Shown here: positions 16,643-24,460 of the stretch, one piece after another
Layout of the letters: each line of letters begins with the position of its first letter
Position numbering within the stretch: position 1 is the first letter of the stretch
DNA from: Ignavibacteriales bacterium
Lineage (GTDB): Bacteria > Bacteroidota > Ignavibacteria > Ignavibacteriales > Ignavibacteriaceae
DNA: 52,656 nt
Reading direction: 5' to 3'
Assembly: GCA_016182615.1 (NCBI GenBank)
Contig: JACPGF010000100.1
Coordinates: 1-52,656, forward strand
Position numbers and translations under genes: made by a program
The notes under the pieces: generated by a model
Databases searched by the model: none
What the model saw: only the letters and a program-made list of their open reading frames with translations
Told to the model about the DNA's origin: nothing

Positions 16643-17151
16643 CAGTTGCTCCCTGCCATATTTTGCAAGCGGATTGCAAGCTCAAGCTCACCGGCACCAA
16701 CATTCATTTTCTTTGCCTGATGGTTTAACTCTTCCTGCGTTTTAATAAGCGTTAACTGGCAGGTTACTTCGGTACGAAGCTTTGCAAACTCTTCTTTGGT
16801 CATTTTGCGCCGTTGGGCTGGTTCAGCTTTGATTTTTGGAGCCGGAGTATCTTTTGCTACAACCTGCCGTTTTTTAACTAAATAGTAACGAACAATCAAT
16901 CCACCGGCAATTATTTCTGCAAGAGCAAAAAGCAGTACAAACATATTCTCGGGAATTCCGGAACCAGCTTCCTGTGCCTTTGTGTTTTCTACGGGTTGAG
17001 TAGTGCTTACCGGATTAACTTTTTCCGATTGTACTTTCTGTATCTGTTTTTGCACCAGTGCATTCAGGTCCACTGAATCCTGCGTGCTTTGTGCCGAAAG
17101 GAAACCGGTAAATGAAAGTAATATGCAGAGTGTTTTCAACATCTGTATCAT
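16642..17151 (-). CDS. unrecognised flagellar-operon protein: signal peptide, one membrane span, helical cytoplasmic tail
   Basis: The track starts at 17223, but the ATG at 17151 overlaps the TGA of the upstream gene (ATGA) and opens a good signal peptide, MIQMLKTLCILLSFTGFLSA, so I use it. A Gln/Lys/Thr-rich segment (about 20-70) follows. A membrane helix (FVLLFALAEIIAGGLIVRYY) and a basic, helical cytoplasmic region (about 100-169) complete it. The order signal, periplasmic stretch, TM, cytoplasmic tail recalls FliO, but the tail lacks the FliO beta-rich pattern, so I do not assign it. Confidence 0.75.
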   Translation of the reverse strand: MIQMLKTLCILLSFTGFLSAQSTQDSVDLNALVQKQIQKVQSEKVNPVSTTQPVENTKAQEAGSGIPENMFVLLFALAEIIAGGLIVRYYLVKKRQVVAKDTPAPKIKAEPAQRRKMTKEEFAKLRTEVTCQLTLIKTQEELNHQAKKMNVGAGELELAIRLQNMAGSN

Positions 17152-18455
17152 CGTAATTTTCTCCTTATGGGAAAACGTAACATAATTGTTGAACCATCCT
17201 GGCCAGCTGACTCGATTGTACACGTTCCTTCGTGCTTGTTCATTAAATTAGTTATAATCCGAAAATTTAAATTTTCTATTTTCAGCCGGCTTTTCTCTTT
17301 CGAAGCCAGTGCTTCCAGATTTGCCGTGTTGATAATACGTACCATTACCGCTTCATCATCAACGCTTGTCTGCAGCACTATGCCGCCCGATTCGCGTAAA
17401 AATGATTTTACCAGGCCAAATACGTTTGCCAGTATCTGATAGATATAGTTGCTATGGCTTAGTACCGGTGGCAATGTATCTTCCAGATTGAGTACACACT
17501 CTATCCCAAGATTATCAAGGGATGTCCGTACTAACTGGTGATAGTCGTTAATTATATCATTAAGATTACATGGCAGAATTGTTATGTTTTTCTGGTTTAA
17601 CTCGGCAAATTTTACCAGCCGCCTGATTGTTTGCTGAATTTTCGAGACCTGATTTTTAATCCTTCCCGAAATTGAAGCGTTGCCTTCATCATCAGAGATT
17701 AAATCTGCCGCGCTGACTATAACCTGTAAAGGTGTGCCAATATCTTCTAGGATACCGCCGGTCATTTCGCCAACAGCCGAAAGCCTGAAATCGTTGGATA
17801 ACTTAGCCTGATAGGTTTGTATTTCGGAGTATGAATGATTAAGTTTATCACGCAGCGTATTAATTTCAATTTTAGTTAAACCGGCACGGGCAATCATTTT
17901 TAACGCGTCTTTTTCGAATTTTCCGAGAAAATCCTTGCGGATCGGGGTAAAAATGGCAAAAACACCGGCTCTTCTCGAGCCGTCGAACTGCGGGATAATA
18001 ATTGCATTAAGTGACGCGCCATTTTGATTATAGGCGCTTAACATCGGAAAGACTACCGTTTCGCGGGTTTCGAACATATCATCCAGGATACCTTCTTTCC
18101 AGTATCTGTTAACCGAAACGACATATTCTGCCGCGGGTATCAGTTTATATGGATGGAGTGATGCACCTGATGTATCAAAATTAAATAACGCGGCTTCTTT
18201 AACCGGTATTACCTTGCGCAGTGCCTGTTTCAACAATTCAAGCATTTCTATCGGGTCGGTTAAAACGGCTATATCATCTTCGAACTTGGTAAACAACTCC
18301 GTCATGAATCCGTACTTTTCAGGTACAGCTGCTTCTGCTTTCCGTAACCGTGAGCCGCTCTGCCAGGAACGGTTCGAGCCGGAAGCATTATTATTTGCTG
18401 CCAGAACCTGGTATAACGGTACGATATGAGCAGTGTTTTCTTTAAGGAGTCGCAT
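17148..18455 (-). CDS. pseudo-histidine kinase (GAF-like, DHp and degenerate ATPase regions)
   Basis: Residues about 55-200 look like a GAF-type sensor. Residues about 222-295 are a DHp helix hairpin with VGEMTGGILEDIGTPLQVI. This aligns with the class H-box (G-x-I-A-H-E-I-x-N-P-L), but Glu237 replaces the phosphorylated His. The ATPase-like region (300-432) keeps the QILAN start of the N box, but its second Asn is Leu and the DxGxG and GxGxGL boxes are absent (INTANLEAL, KIENLNFRI). It cannot be an ordinary kinase and is probably a scaffold or allosteric partner. It lies 11 bp after the second HDOD gene. Confidence 0.85.
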   Translation of the reverse strand: MRLLKENTAHIVPLYQVLAANNNASGSNRSWQSGSRLRKAEAAVPEKYGFMTELFTKFEDDIAVLTDPIEMLELLKQALRKVIPVKEAALFNFDTSGASLHPYKLIPAAEYVVSVNRYWKEGILDDMFETRETVVFPMLSAYNQNGASLNAIIIPQFDGSRRAGVFAIFTPIRKDFLGKFEKDALKMIARAGLTKIEINTLRDKLNHSYSEIQTYQAKLSNDFRLSAVGEMTGGILEDIGTPLQVIVSAADLISDDEGNASISGRIKNQVSKIQQTIRRLVKFAELNQKNITILPCNLNDIINDYHQLVRTSLDNLGIECVLNLEDTLPPVLSHSNYIYQILANVFGLVKSFLRESGGIVLQTSVDDEAVMVRIINTANLEALASKEKSRLKIENLNFRIITNLMNKHEGTCTIESAGQDGSTIMLRFPIRRKLR

Positions 18456-18466
18456 ACTATTTAATA

Positions 18467-19351
18467 TTAATATTTAATGAGCTGAATTTCTTCGTCAAGA
18501 ATAGGTTTATAACCTTTTATAAACGAACCAAGTTGTTCGGGGGTTGTAAAACCATATTTTTTCATAACTTCTTCATCTAGTTCAATATCCTTGTCCCATG
18601 TAATCTTGCCCTCTTCCAGCATGTTCACGGCATAATCTGCCAAATGCACTACAGCGGTCAGTTCTGGATTGATAACAGCAGAAACCGGATCGTGATGAAA
18701 CTGAATTACTTCGCATAACGCGGGAGGCAGATTCCATTTTTCGCCTAAAAAGCCGCCAACATCCTGATGGGTTAAACCAAGATGAAATGCTTCGGCTTCC
18801 AGAAAACGCAGTCCCTCGTTATTAACACTATTAATAATGTTAAGAAACATCGAATGGAGATATTTGTGAATAACAGGGATGCCTAAATCGTGCAGCAAGC
18901 CGCCGACAAATGCTTCCCCGGAGTTTCTCATTCCATTATCCGCGGCAATTTTACGCGCGGTACCACCTACCATGTACGAATGTATCCAAACGTTTTTATA
19001 ATTCAGGTTAACATCGCTCTTGTTTTTAAAAGCTTCCATTAACGAAAGGGCAACAACGATATTTTTTGTATCCTTGTAGCCAATTACCAGCAGGGCAAAG
19101 TCGATGGTTGAAACTTTTCTCGGCAGTCCGTATAAGGCTGAGTTTGCAATCGAGAGTATCCTTGATGCAAGCCCCTGGTCTTTACCGATAAGCCTGGCTA
19201 AAGCCGCGGTTGAGGTCGAGGGGTCATCGAGCAAACGGGATGTCTCGAACATAATTTCAGGAATTGCGGGTAATGAATATATATTCGCGAGAATTTTCTC
19301 GGTTTTTCTTCTTTTTTCCACATCTATTGTTAAATTCAGTGACGTTGGCAT
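18467..19351 (-). CDS. HDOD-domain signalling protein (second of two tandem paralogues)
   Basis: The HDOD domain covers about residues 18-225: SLPAIPEIMFETSRLLDDP, then LIGKDQGLASRILSIANSAL, then the HD core. Unlike many HDOD proteins it keeps a full set of possible metal ligands: IHSYM, GLLHDLG, LTHQDVG, HHDP and HLADY. HDOD proteins often control motility or second-messenger outputs by binding partners. It follows its paralogue by 11 bp and precedes the pseudo-kinase. There is no membrane segment. Confidence 0.9.
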   Translation of the reverse strand: MPTSLNLTIDVEKRRKTEKILANIYSLPAIPEIMFETSRLLDDPSTSTAALARLIGKDQGLASRILSIANSALYGLPRKVSTIDFALLVIGYKDTKNIVVALSLMEAFKNKSDVNLNYKNVWIHSYMVGGTARKIAADNGMRNSGEAFVGGLLHDLGIPVIHKYLHSMFLNIINSVNNEGLRFLEAEAFHLGLTHQDVGGFLGEKWNLPPALCEVIQFHHDPVSAVINPELTAVVHLADYAVNMLEEGKITWDKDIELDEEVMKKYGFTTPEQLGSFIKGYKPILDEEIQLIKY

Positions 19352-19362
19352 GATAACTCCGC

Positions 19363-20238
19363 TTATATAGCTTGTAAAATTTCTAATTGTTCCATGAACT
19401 GATGCTGATAGCTGTTTATGAAAGCAGCAAAATACTCTTCGTTACCCAAACGCAGGGTGGTTAAAACCGAAGGGTCGAAAGCATAGTTCTCATCCCATAA
19501 AAACTCACCAATATTGAGCTTACTCGTCATATAATCGGTTACATGTACCAGCGAAGTTAAAATTTTATGTTCATTCGAAAGTGATGGCTCGTGATGGCAC
19601 CCGACAACTTCTGCTAACACTGCCGGAAGATTCCAGCGCTCAACAAGCAATTTGCCGATTTCCTGATGGTCTAATCCCAACGCCTCTATTTCGGCTTCTT
19701 TAAATGTCAAGCCTTTTTCTTTTACGGATTCTACGATTTGTTTGTATTCTTTGGGGAAAAATTTATTTACAATGGGGATGCCTAAATCGTGCAGCAGCCC
19801 GGCGGTAAATGCTTCACCTGAAACATGATAGCCCAAATCGTCCGCGATGCGTTTTGCAGCGGTTGCCATCATAATAGAGTGCAGCCAGAATTTTTTCCGG
19901 TCAAACATTGCACTGTCTGCCCCGCCAATGGAGTCCATAAGCGAAAAGGCGACAACGATGTTTTTAATGTGATTAAAGCCAAGAATAATGATGGCAAAAT
20001 CGATAGTTGAAACGCGGCGGGGAATACCATACAAAGGAGAATTTGCAACCGCAAGTATTTTGGTTACCAATCCCTGGTCTTTGCTGATTACTTCACCCAG
20101 ATTCGAGGCACTGGCACGCGGGTCTTCGATAACCCGGTTAACTTCCTCGATAATAAAGGGCAGTGCTGGCAGCGTGTACGCATTGCCCAGCAGCTTAATG
20201 TTTTTTTCTCTTTTGTTTTGGATAGCTTGTTCAATCAT
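19363..20238 (-). CDS. HDOD-domain signalling protein (first of two tandem paralogues)
   Basis: The architecture matches its downstream neighbour: TLPALPFIIEEVNRVIEDP, SKDQGLVTKILAVANSPLYG, then LHSIM, GLLHDLGIP, LDHQEIG, HHEP and HVTDYM. The two proteins align end to end and clearly arose by tandem duplication, then diverged. Its start overlaps the sigma-factor gene by 8 bp, so HDOD synthesis is coupled to the flagellar sigma factor. Whether either hydrolyses a nucleotide is unknown; the HD residues would allow metal binding. Confidence 0.9.
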   Translation of the reverse strand: MIEQAIQNKREKNIKLLGNAYTLPALPFIIEEVNRVIEDPRASASNLGEVISKDQGLVTKILAVANSPLYGIPRRVSTIDFAIIILGFNHIKNIVVAFSLMDSIGGADSAMFDRKKFWLHSIMMATAAKRIADDLGYHVSGEAFTAGLLHDLGIPIVNKFFPKEYKQIVESVKEKGLTFKEAEIEALGLDHQEIGKLLVERWNLPAVLAEVVGCHHEPSLSNEHKILTSLVHVTDYMTSKLNIGEFLWDENYAFDPSVLTTLRLGNEEYFAAFINSYQHQFMEQLEILQAI

Positions 20239-20851
20239 GATAATTCGCCACAGTTAGTTTTAGTTTTTCGATTACTCTGGTATGTATTTGCGAAACCCGT
20301 GAAATGGTTACATTCAGCAGTTCGGCTATTTCTTTGTATGAAAGGCTCTCGTAATAATAAAGGCTGATAATAAGGCGCTCGCGCTCTGGTAATTGTTTTA
20401 GTGCTTGTATCATAATAGTCCTCAATTCAGATTTGTCTAATTCCATCTCGGGGGTATCGTTGTCATCGGGGATAAGCTCATATAACTGTGAGCCTTCTTC
20501 ATCATTGTATTGTTCGGTAAGTGAAAATGTTTTAGCAAACTGCTTTCTTTTGGCACCAACCATGGATTTTGCATGGATTTTGCGCAATTCATCAAGGATC
20601 TTACCTTTAATACGGGGAATGGCATAGGTTTCAAATTTGGTACCATAAGCAGGGTCAAAGCGTTCAATCGCTTCACTTAAACCTTCAACGCCTATCTGAA
20701 AATAATCGTCTTCATTCACAACGGTCTGCGAAATTAAATGCGACCGCTGTATAACGTAATGCACCAGATTGGTGTACTGCATGATGATGCGCTGTTTTAC
20801 GCCTACATCAGGATTACGTTTATATTCCATCCATAGAAGTTCGTTATTCAT
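20231..20851 (-). CDS. fliA: FliA/WhiG-family sigma-28-like factor lacking sigma region 3
   Basis: Region 2 (about residues 20-95: DDYFQIGVEGLSEAIERFD, TKFETYAIPRIKGKILDELR) and region 4 (about 145-200: LPERERLIISLYYYESLSYK, VTISRVSQIHTRVIEKL) are clear FliA-type. The protein is 206 aa against the usual 235-255. The missing part is the domain-3 helix-turn-helix: after LDELRKIHAKSM only a short linker leads to the acidic ELIPDDNDTPE segment and region 4. It should direct late flagellar promoters. It overlaps both neighbours by 8 bp. Confidence 0.9.
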   Translation of the reverse strand: MNNELLWMEYKRNPDVGVKQRIIMQYTNLVHYVIQRSHLISQTVVNEDDYFQIGVEGLSEAIERFDPAYGTKFETYAIPRIKGKILDELRKIHAKSMVGAKRKQFAKTFSLTEQYNDEEGSQLYELIPDDNDTPEMELDKSELRTIMIQALKQLPERERLIISLYYYESLSYKEIAELLNVTISRVSQIHTRVIEKLKLTVANYHD

Positions 20852-21080
20852 CGTTTTCGTTTCCTAATAAATTGTCTGCTTGTCTGCGTCCTTTTTCTTC
20901 AGAAGCTTTGTTAATAGCTCTAATAAAAGTAAGTGCTAAAATGCCCGCCATGGTTGTCACAACGGCAAAAATCACAAATGACCGCAAAAACGTCTGACCA
21001 ATGCCTAACCCGAGCTGACTAAAAAATATCAGCGACAGGGAAAACACTAACAATCCAAATTCTAAAACTATTTTATTCAT
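20844..21080 (-). CDS. small two-helix membrane protein, first gene of the flagellar operon
   Basis: The track starts at 21101, but the candidate sigma-54 promoter at 21107-21122 would start transcription near 21096. I therefore prefer the ATG at 21080 (MNKIVLEFGLL, 78 aa). Two membrane helices (LEFGLLVFSLSLIFF and FLRSFVIFAVVTTMAGILAL) are followed by a charged tail ending GNENDE. I do not recognise the family. It overlaps fliA by 8 bp, so it is co-translated with the sigma factor and could be a small regulator or assembly protein. Confidence 0.75.
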   Translation of the reverse strand: MNKIVLEFGLLVFSLSLIFFSQLGLGIGQTFLRSFVIFAVVTTMAGILALTFIRAINKASEEKGRRQADNLLGNENDE

Positions 21081-21106
21081 TACTCTAACATCTTTTTTCA
21101 TTATAA

Positions 21107-21122
21107 AGCAAATTACATACCA
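21107..21122 (-). promoter_or_regulatory. candidate sigma-54 (-24/-12) promoter of the flagellar operon
   Basis: The minus strand reads TGGTATGTAATTTGCT. Against TGGCACG-N4-TTGCA it has GG at -24 and GC at -12 with exactly 10 nt between them, and mismatches only at the two variable C positions and the last base. It ends 27 nt before the preferred ATG of the first operon gene. Sigma-54 promoters commonly drive middle flagellar operons. No enhancer-binding activator is encoded in the window. Confidence 0.5.
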
Positions 21123-21271
21123 AAAGATTCGCTACAGCATGGTACTAAAAAAGCTTTATTCCCGCATAAAATCGCAGTATTTCAACAACCCGCCTTTTGC
21201 TTTTGGTTACTATTAGCCAATTGATGGAGAACTAAACTATTTGAAAATTAATTCGATAATAACTTGATTAC

Positions 21272-21487
21272 CGGTTTACCAATCGGCGGAAGAGGTTTTC
21301 CGGTGGGTAAACTGTTTTGCCCAGCCTTCAGACCGGGTGAGAGAGCCTATAAAAGCGAAGAATCTTCTACGGCGCAACCCGCTAAAGAGCGGGTCTGGCT
21401 TATGGAAAGCCCTCTGAAGCGGGGCTCAAGCTCAATGACATAAACGTCATTAGCAATATTTCTACTTAATAGAACTTCCATATTGCT
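21272..21487. ncRNA. candidate structured RNA of unknown class
   Basis: By eye I find perfectly paired stems packed into about 215 nt. GTTTACC pairs with GGTAAAC around an inner CGGAA/TTCCG. CTTCAGA (21326-21332) pairs with TCTGAAG (21413-21419), extended by GCCC/GGGC, and encloses two hairpins: ACCCGCT-AAAG-AGCGGGT and GGCTT/AAGCC. Two more follow: AATGAC/GTCATT, then AGCAATAT (21452-21459) with ATATTGCT (21480-21487). The multi-branched pattern suggests a folded RNA rather than a terminator. Strand is undetermined because all stems work on both; both flanking genes are on minus. No tmRNA, RNase P, SRP or riboswitch core motif that I know is present. Confidence 0.45.
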
Positions 21488-21663
21488 ACAAAACCCTTAC
21501 CCTGCTCTATGTAAACCCTGAATCTCGTCTCCCAATCCCATTCGGACACGCGGAGATGTTTCCCTATTTCGAGTACACTCTAAAAAGCCATTTTCGCATC
21601 GGTTATAGACTAAAATCGAGACAAAAAGTATTGTTCTATAGCTTTACACACCAGATTTATTTG

Positions 21664-23703
21664 TTAATTATACAACTGCCACACAATACCAAGCCTTATT
21701 CCGCGGCGGGGCATAGGATAATACGCGGTAAGATAATACATCCGGTCCAGAATGTTTTCCCAGGTAAAATAAACAATTGCCCTTTTCTTTATCTCACCAG
21801 CCATAAAGTACGAAAGGTCCGCGTTAGCTGCCACGGCAGCAGTGCCAACTTTTTGATATGTTGTATTAAAGAATAAATCATACGCAAGCGGGGTAAATTG
21901 CGAGAAAAACCGCGCATTCAGCCCTGTTTTTATCACCAGACTCGAATCGAAGTGCACATTACAATAATATATACCCGCCTGACCGGATAAAAGTGGTATT
22001 TCGGCACTCTTTCCCGTTTTATTCTGTGCTATAAATCCCGAAAGCGAACCTTCGATACTGAGATACCCGATTTTTTTTATGCCCGAAAATGCAATGCCCG
22101 ATGCTTCAATTTTATCTTCGCTCACGGTTAGTTTACTTATGGAGTTTTTTTCGGCAACCAGCAGATCCCTTTTCCCAACTGCATCAGCCGAACGGTAATG
22201 GTACACCGATAGATAATACTGCTCACCTGGTGACACAGCATACTCAAGCCTGCCTTCGGCAACCGTAAATGTTGTTTTATCTTTCGCCCAGAACCCCTTT
22301 TCGCGTTGAAAAGCTGCCATCCCCGCGTACACGGAAATACCCTTGAAGAGGGTTACATTTACATCGGCACCGGCTCCCGGCAGAGTATTGTTATTGCTAC
22401 CGGCAATTTTTGCAAATACCGAGGGTTGAATGCTCCGTTTTGGAAAAAACGTTGCACTGCCTGAAAGATACCATGCCCTGTATGTCGGGTTACCTGTGTA
22501 AAAAGTATCGCGCCCTGTTGAGTTTTCAATACCCTCGTTTACAGAAACAATCAATTCATCTGTTATAAGTTCATGCTGTAATTTCAGCCCGGCGGTTTTT
22601 ACGCTCTGATTTATAGACATGCGGCCTGGCGAACCTAAAGTGTCCTCAGCATTCATCCGGAATTTGGAAACACTTTCACGACCGTAAACGACTAACTCGT
22701 TATAGAAATTTTCGCTATACAAGTATCTAGCGGAAAACGAGAGGGCATTCTGGAATGTACTATAGTATCTGTCGGGTGTTGCTATAGGTGCTAAAATCTC
22801 ATCATATAATACTTCATCGGGTTTCTTGTATAGTCCTTTAATGGAATCCATATCCACTCCTCCAAATAATCCCGGGGCAAATTTGGCGAAACGGTACGTG
22901 GCTCCCAAGGTAAGTTTTTTACTGAGCGGATACATTAATTGTACTGATGCCAGCCATGAACTGCTCCCCGAGGCGGCATACCCTTCATCTTTTTTCCGGT
23001 TGCTTACTTCCAATGCAAAATACAGCTTCTTAAAAAACATTTGCTGCTGCCTGAAATCGAAAAACCCTTCCAAGAACGGTGCCTGAAAATATTTTACCCT
23101 TGTATAGGGCACACCCGAAATGCCCGATGTACCAATTGCATGTAACGAAACCGGATTGTTTAGCGGACCGTATAAAAATCCGCGGCTCAAGGGCGGCAAT
23201 TCAATCTTTTCAACACCTTCACCCTGCATGTAATTTAAGTTAAATATACCGCTTGACCTGTTGTTTGCAAGCTCGCCATCTTCAAAAGCACTTATCATCC
23301 CGTTACCCAACCCGTACAGCAGCACTTCTTCCGGCTGTCCGGAGGTTCCGAGAGATCTTTTGAATGATAAACCTGAACTGCCCAAAAAATCGGCAAAATA
23401 CCGGTAATCGTTCCAAAGGAATGTACTATCTGTTATAACCCTGCTCTGTTGTGCAAACTGTTTTTGCTGTTGAAACCGGACGGTGTCTATAACTGCTTTC
23501 TTCTTGGTAGTATCGGTTGCAACATTAGAGGCTTTACCTGCCAGGCTGTCAGTTCTCTGTAGAATCCTGAGGGAATCTATGACTGGTTTTTTCTTCGTAC
23601 TGTCGGTTGCCGCCGCCGCGGTTTTATCGGTAATGCCGCCGCTTTGCCCCTGCGCGAACAGGGACAGGCAAAAAACAATTATGATAATTTTATAAATGTA
23701 CAT
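21664..23703 (-). CDS. TonB-dependent-receptor-like outer-membrane protein
   Basis: This 679-aa protein has a signal peptide (MYIYKIIIIVFCLSLFAQG). A low-complexity segment follows in which TD(S/T)TKKKxVIDS-type units are repeated. A plug-like domain covers about 95-200 (EEVLLYGLGNGMISAFEDGE, then LNNPVSLHAIGT). The rest has alternating aromatic/polar strands of a 22-strand-type barrel, ending in GIRLGIVWQLYN. No TonB box is obvious. The barrel is short for a classical receptor, so a reduced transporter or non-transport barrel is possible. The substrate is unknown and no B12 riboswitch is seen upstream. Confidence 0.7.
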   Translation of the reverse strand: MYIYKIIIIVFCLSLFAQGQSGGITDKTAAAATDSTKKKPVIDSLRILQRTDSLAGKASNVATDTTKKKAVIDTVRFQQQKQFAQQSRVITDSTFLWNDYRYFADFLGSSGLSFKRSLGTSGQPEEVLLYGLGNGMISAFEDGELANNRSSGIFNLNYMQGEGVEKIELPPLSRGFLYGPLNNPVSLHAIGTSGISGVPYTRVKYFQAPFLEGFFDFRQQQMFFKKLYFALEVSNRKKDEGYAASGSSSWLASVQLMYPLSKKLTLGATYRFAKFAPGLFGGVDMDSIKGLYKKPDEVLYDEILAPIATPDRYYSTFQNALSFSARYLYSENFYNELVVYGRESVSKFRMNAEDTLGSPGRMSINQSVKTAGLKLQHELITDELIVSVNEGIENSTGRDTFYTGNPTYRAWYLSGSATFFPKRSIQPSVFAKIAGSNNNTLPGAGADVNVTLFKGISVYAGMAAFQREKGFWAKDKTTFTVAEGRLEYAVSPGEQYYLSVYHYRSADAVGKRDLLVAEKNSISKLTVSEDKIEASGIAFSGIKKIGYLSIEGSLSGFIAQNKTGKSAEIPLLSGQAGIYYCNVHFDSSLVIKTGLNARFFSQFTPLAYDLFFNTTYQKVGTAAVAANADLSYFMAGEIKKRAIVYFTWENILDRMYYLTAYYPMPRRGIRLGIVWQLYN

Positions 23704-23885
23704 GGAAACTCAATTTTAATAAACGCGAATATTTGTCCTAGCCAGAATTAAGAGAGCTTATTCACCAAACTTTTCTGATATCTACAATAAAATAGAAGAA
23801 AGTTTTTCGTAGTAAAAGCAAGTTTAAGAAAAATCCCCGATAATTTGTATTTTATTAACAGTCTATTTTACTATTTGGAGTTTAC

Positions 23886-24392
23886 ATGAAACATCTCGTA
23901 ATAGCTTGCATGGTTTTATTCGCCACGGCAACAATAATTTTCGCGCAGGATCCCGCGGCTTTAACCGGAAGAAAAGCCCCCGACTTTAAACTCGAAGATA
24001 TCGACGGGAACATTGTTGGGCTGAAATCTTCACTCGGCAAAGGACCGGTTCTGATAAGTTTCTGGGCAACTTGGTGCAAACCATGCATGGAAGAAATGGT
24101 TGAAATCCAAAAAATTTATGATGAGTTTAACCCCAAAGGATTAACTCTTTTCGCTGTTTCCACAGACAATGAAAAAAGCGCTGCAAAAGTGAAGCCCCTC
24201 GTTAAATCAAAAAAATACACGTTTACCGTGCTGCTCGACCCGAACTCTGATGCCGCCAGAAAATATTACGCGCAGGCAATACCTTTTACCGCGCTCATCG
24301 ATAAAAACGGCACTATTGTTTACACGCACATGGGATACAAAAAAGGTGATGAAATTACCCTGAGAAAAAAACTGAACGCATTGTTGCCATAA
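23886..24392 (+). CDS. TlpA/ResA-like periplasmic thioredoxin
   Basis: A signal peptide (MKHLVIACMVLFATATIIFA) precedes an AhpC/TSA-Redoxin domain. The active site is FWATWCKPCMEEM (CxxC: CKPC), and a later AIPFTALIDKNG segment carries the cis-Pro. It is a membrane-exported thiol oxidoreductase, probably reducing or isomerising disulfides in the periplasm. GGAG lies 8 nt before the ATG. It is followed after 68 bp, beyond a terminator, by a barrel protein, and is divergent from the receptor gene. Confidence 0.92.
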   Translation: MKHLVIACMVLFATATIIFAQDPAALTGRKAPDFKLEDIDGNIVGLKSSLGKGPVLISFWATWCKPCMEEMVEIQKIYDEFNPKGLTLFAVSTDNEKSAAKVKPLVKSKKYTFTVLLDPNSDAARKYYAQAIPFTALIDKNGTIVYTHMGYKKGDEITLRKKLNALLP

Positions 24393-24398
24393 TATTTT

Positions 24399-24425
24399 AA
24401 AGCGCGGTTTTACAGCCGCGCTTTT
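24399..24425 (+). terminator. intrinsic terminator after the thioredoxin gene
   Basis: AAAGCGCGG pairs with CCGCGCTTT over 9 bp across a short loop, and the 3' arm runs directly into TTTT. It begins 7 nt after the stop codon. Because the next gene starts only 36 nt later, it may act as a partial terminator or processing site within a two-gene unit. Confidence 0.8.
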
Positions 24426-24460
24426 CCATTTCCCCCTTAAAATTAACAACACTCATTACT

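Larger units (their letters stand above)
21102..21663. other. 562-bp intergenic region holding a promoter and a highly structured segment
   Basis: No convincing gene is present. The right-hand ORF (21556-21876, plus) is a shadow of the receptor gene. From the flagellar operon outward there are the candidate sigma-54 site, about 150 bp of AT-rich DNA, then 21272-21487 with a dense set of hairpins (separate entry), then a stretch with no recognisable motif up to the receptor stop codon. Confidence 0.7.

Noticed and set aside
21272-21487. Cobalamin, TPP, c-di-GMP, tmRNA, RNase P or SRP RNA
   Set aside because: None of the core conserved motifs I know for these classes appears on either strand, and the receptor gene lies with its 3' end, not its leader, towards the element.
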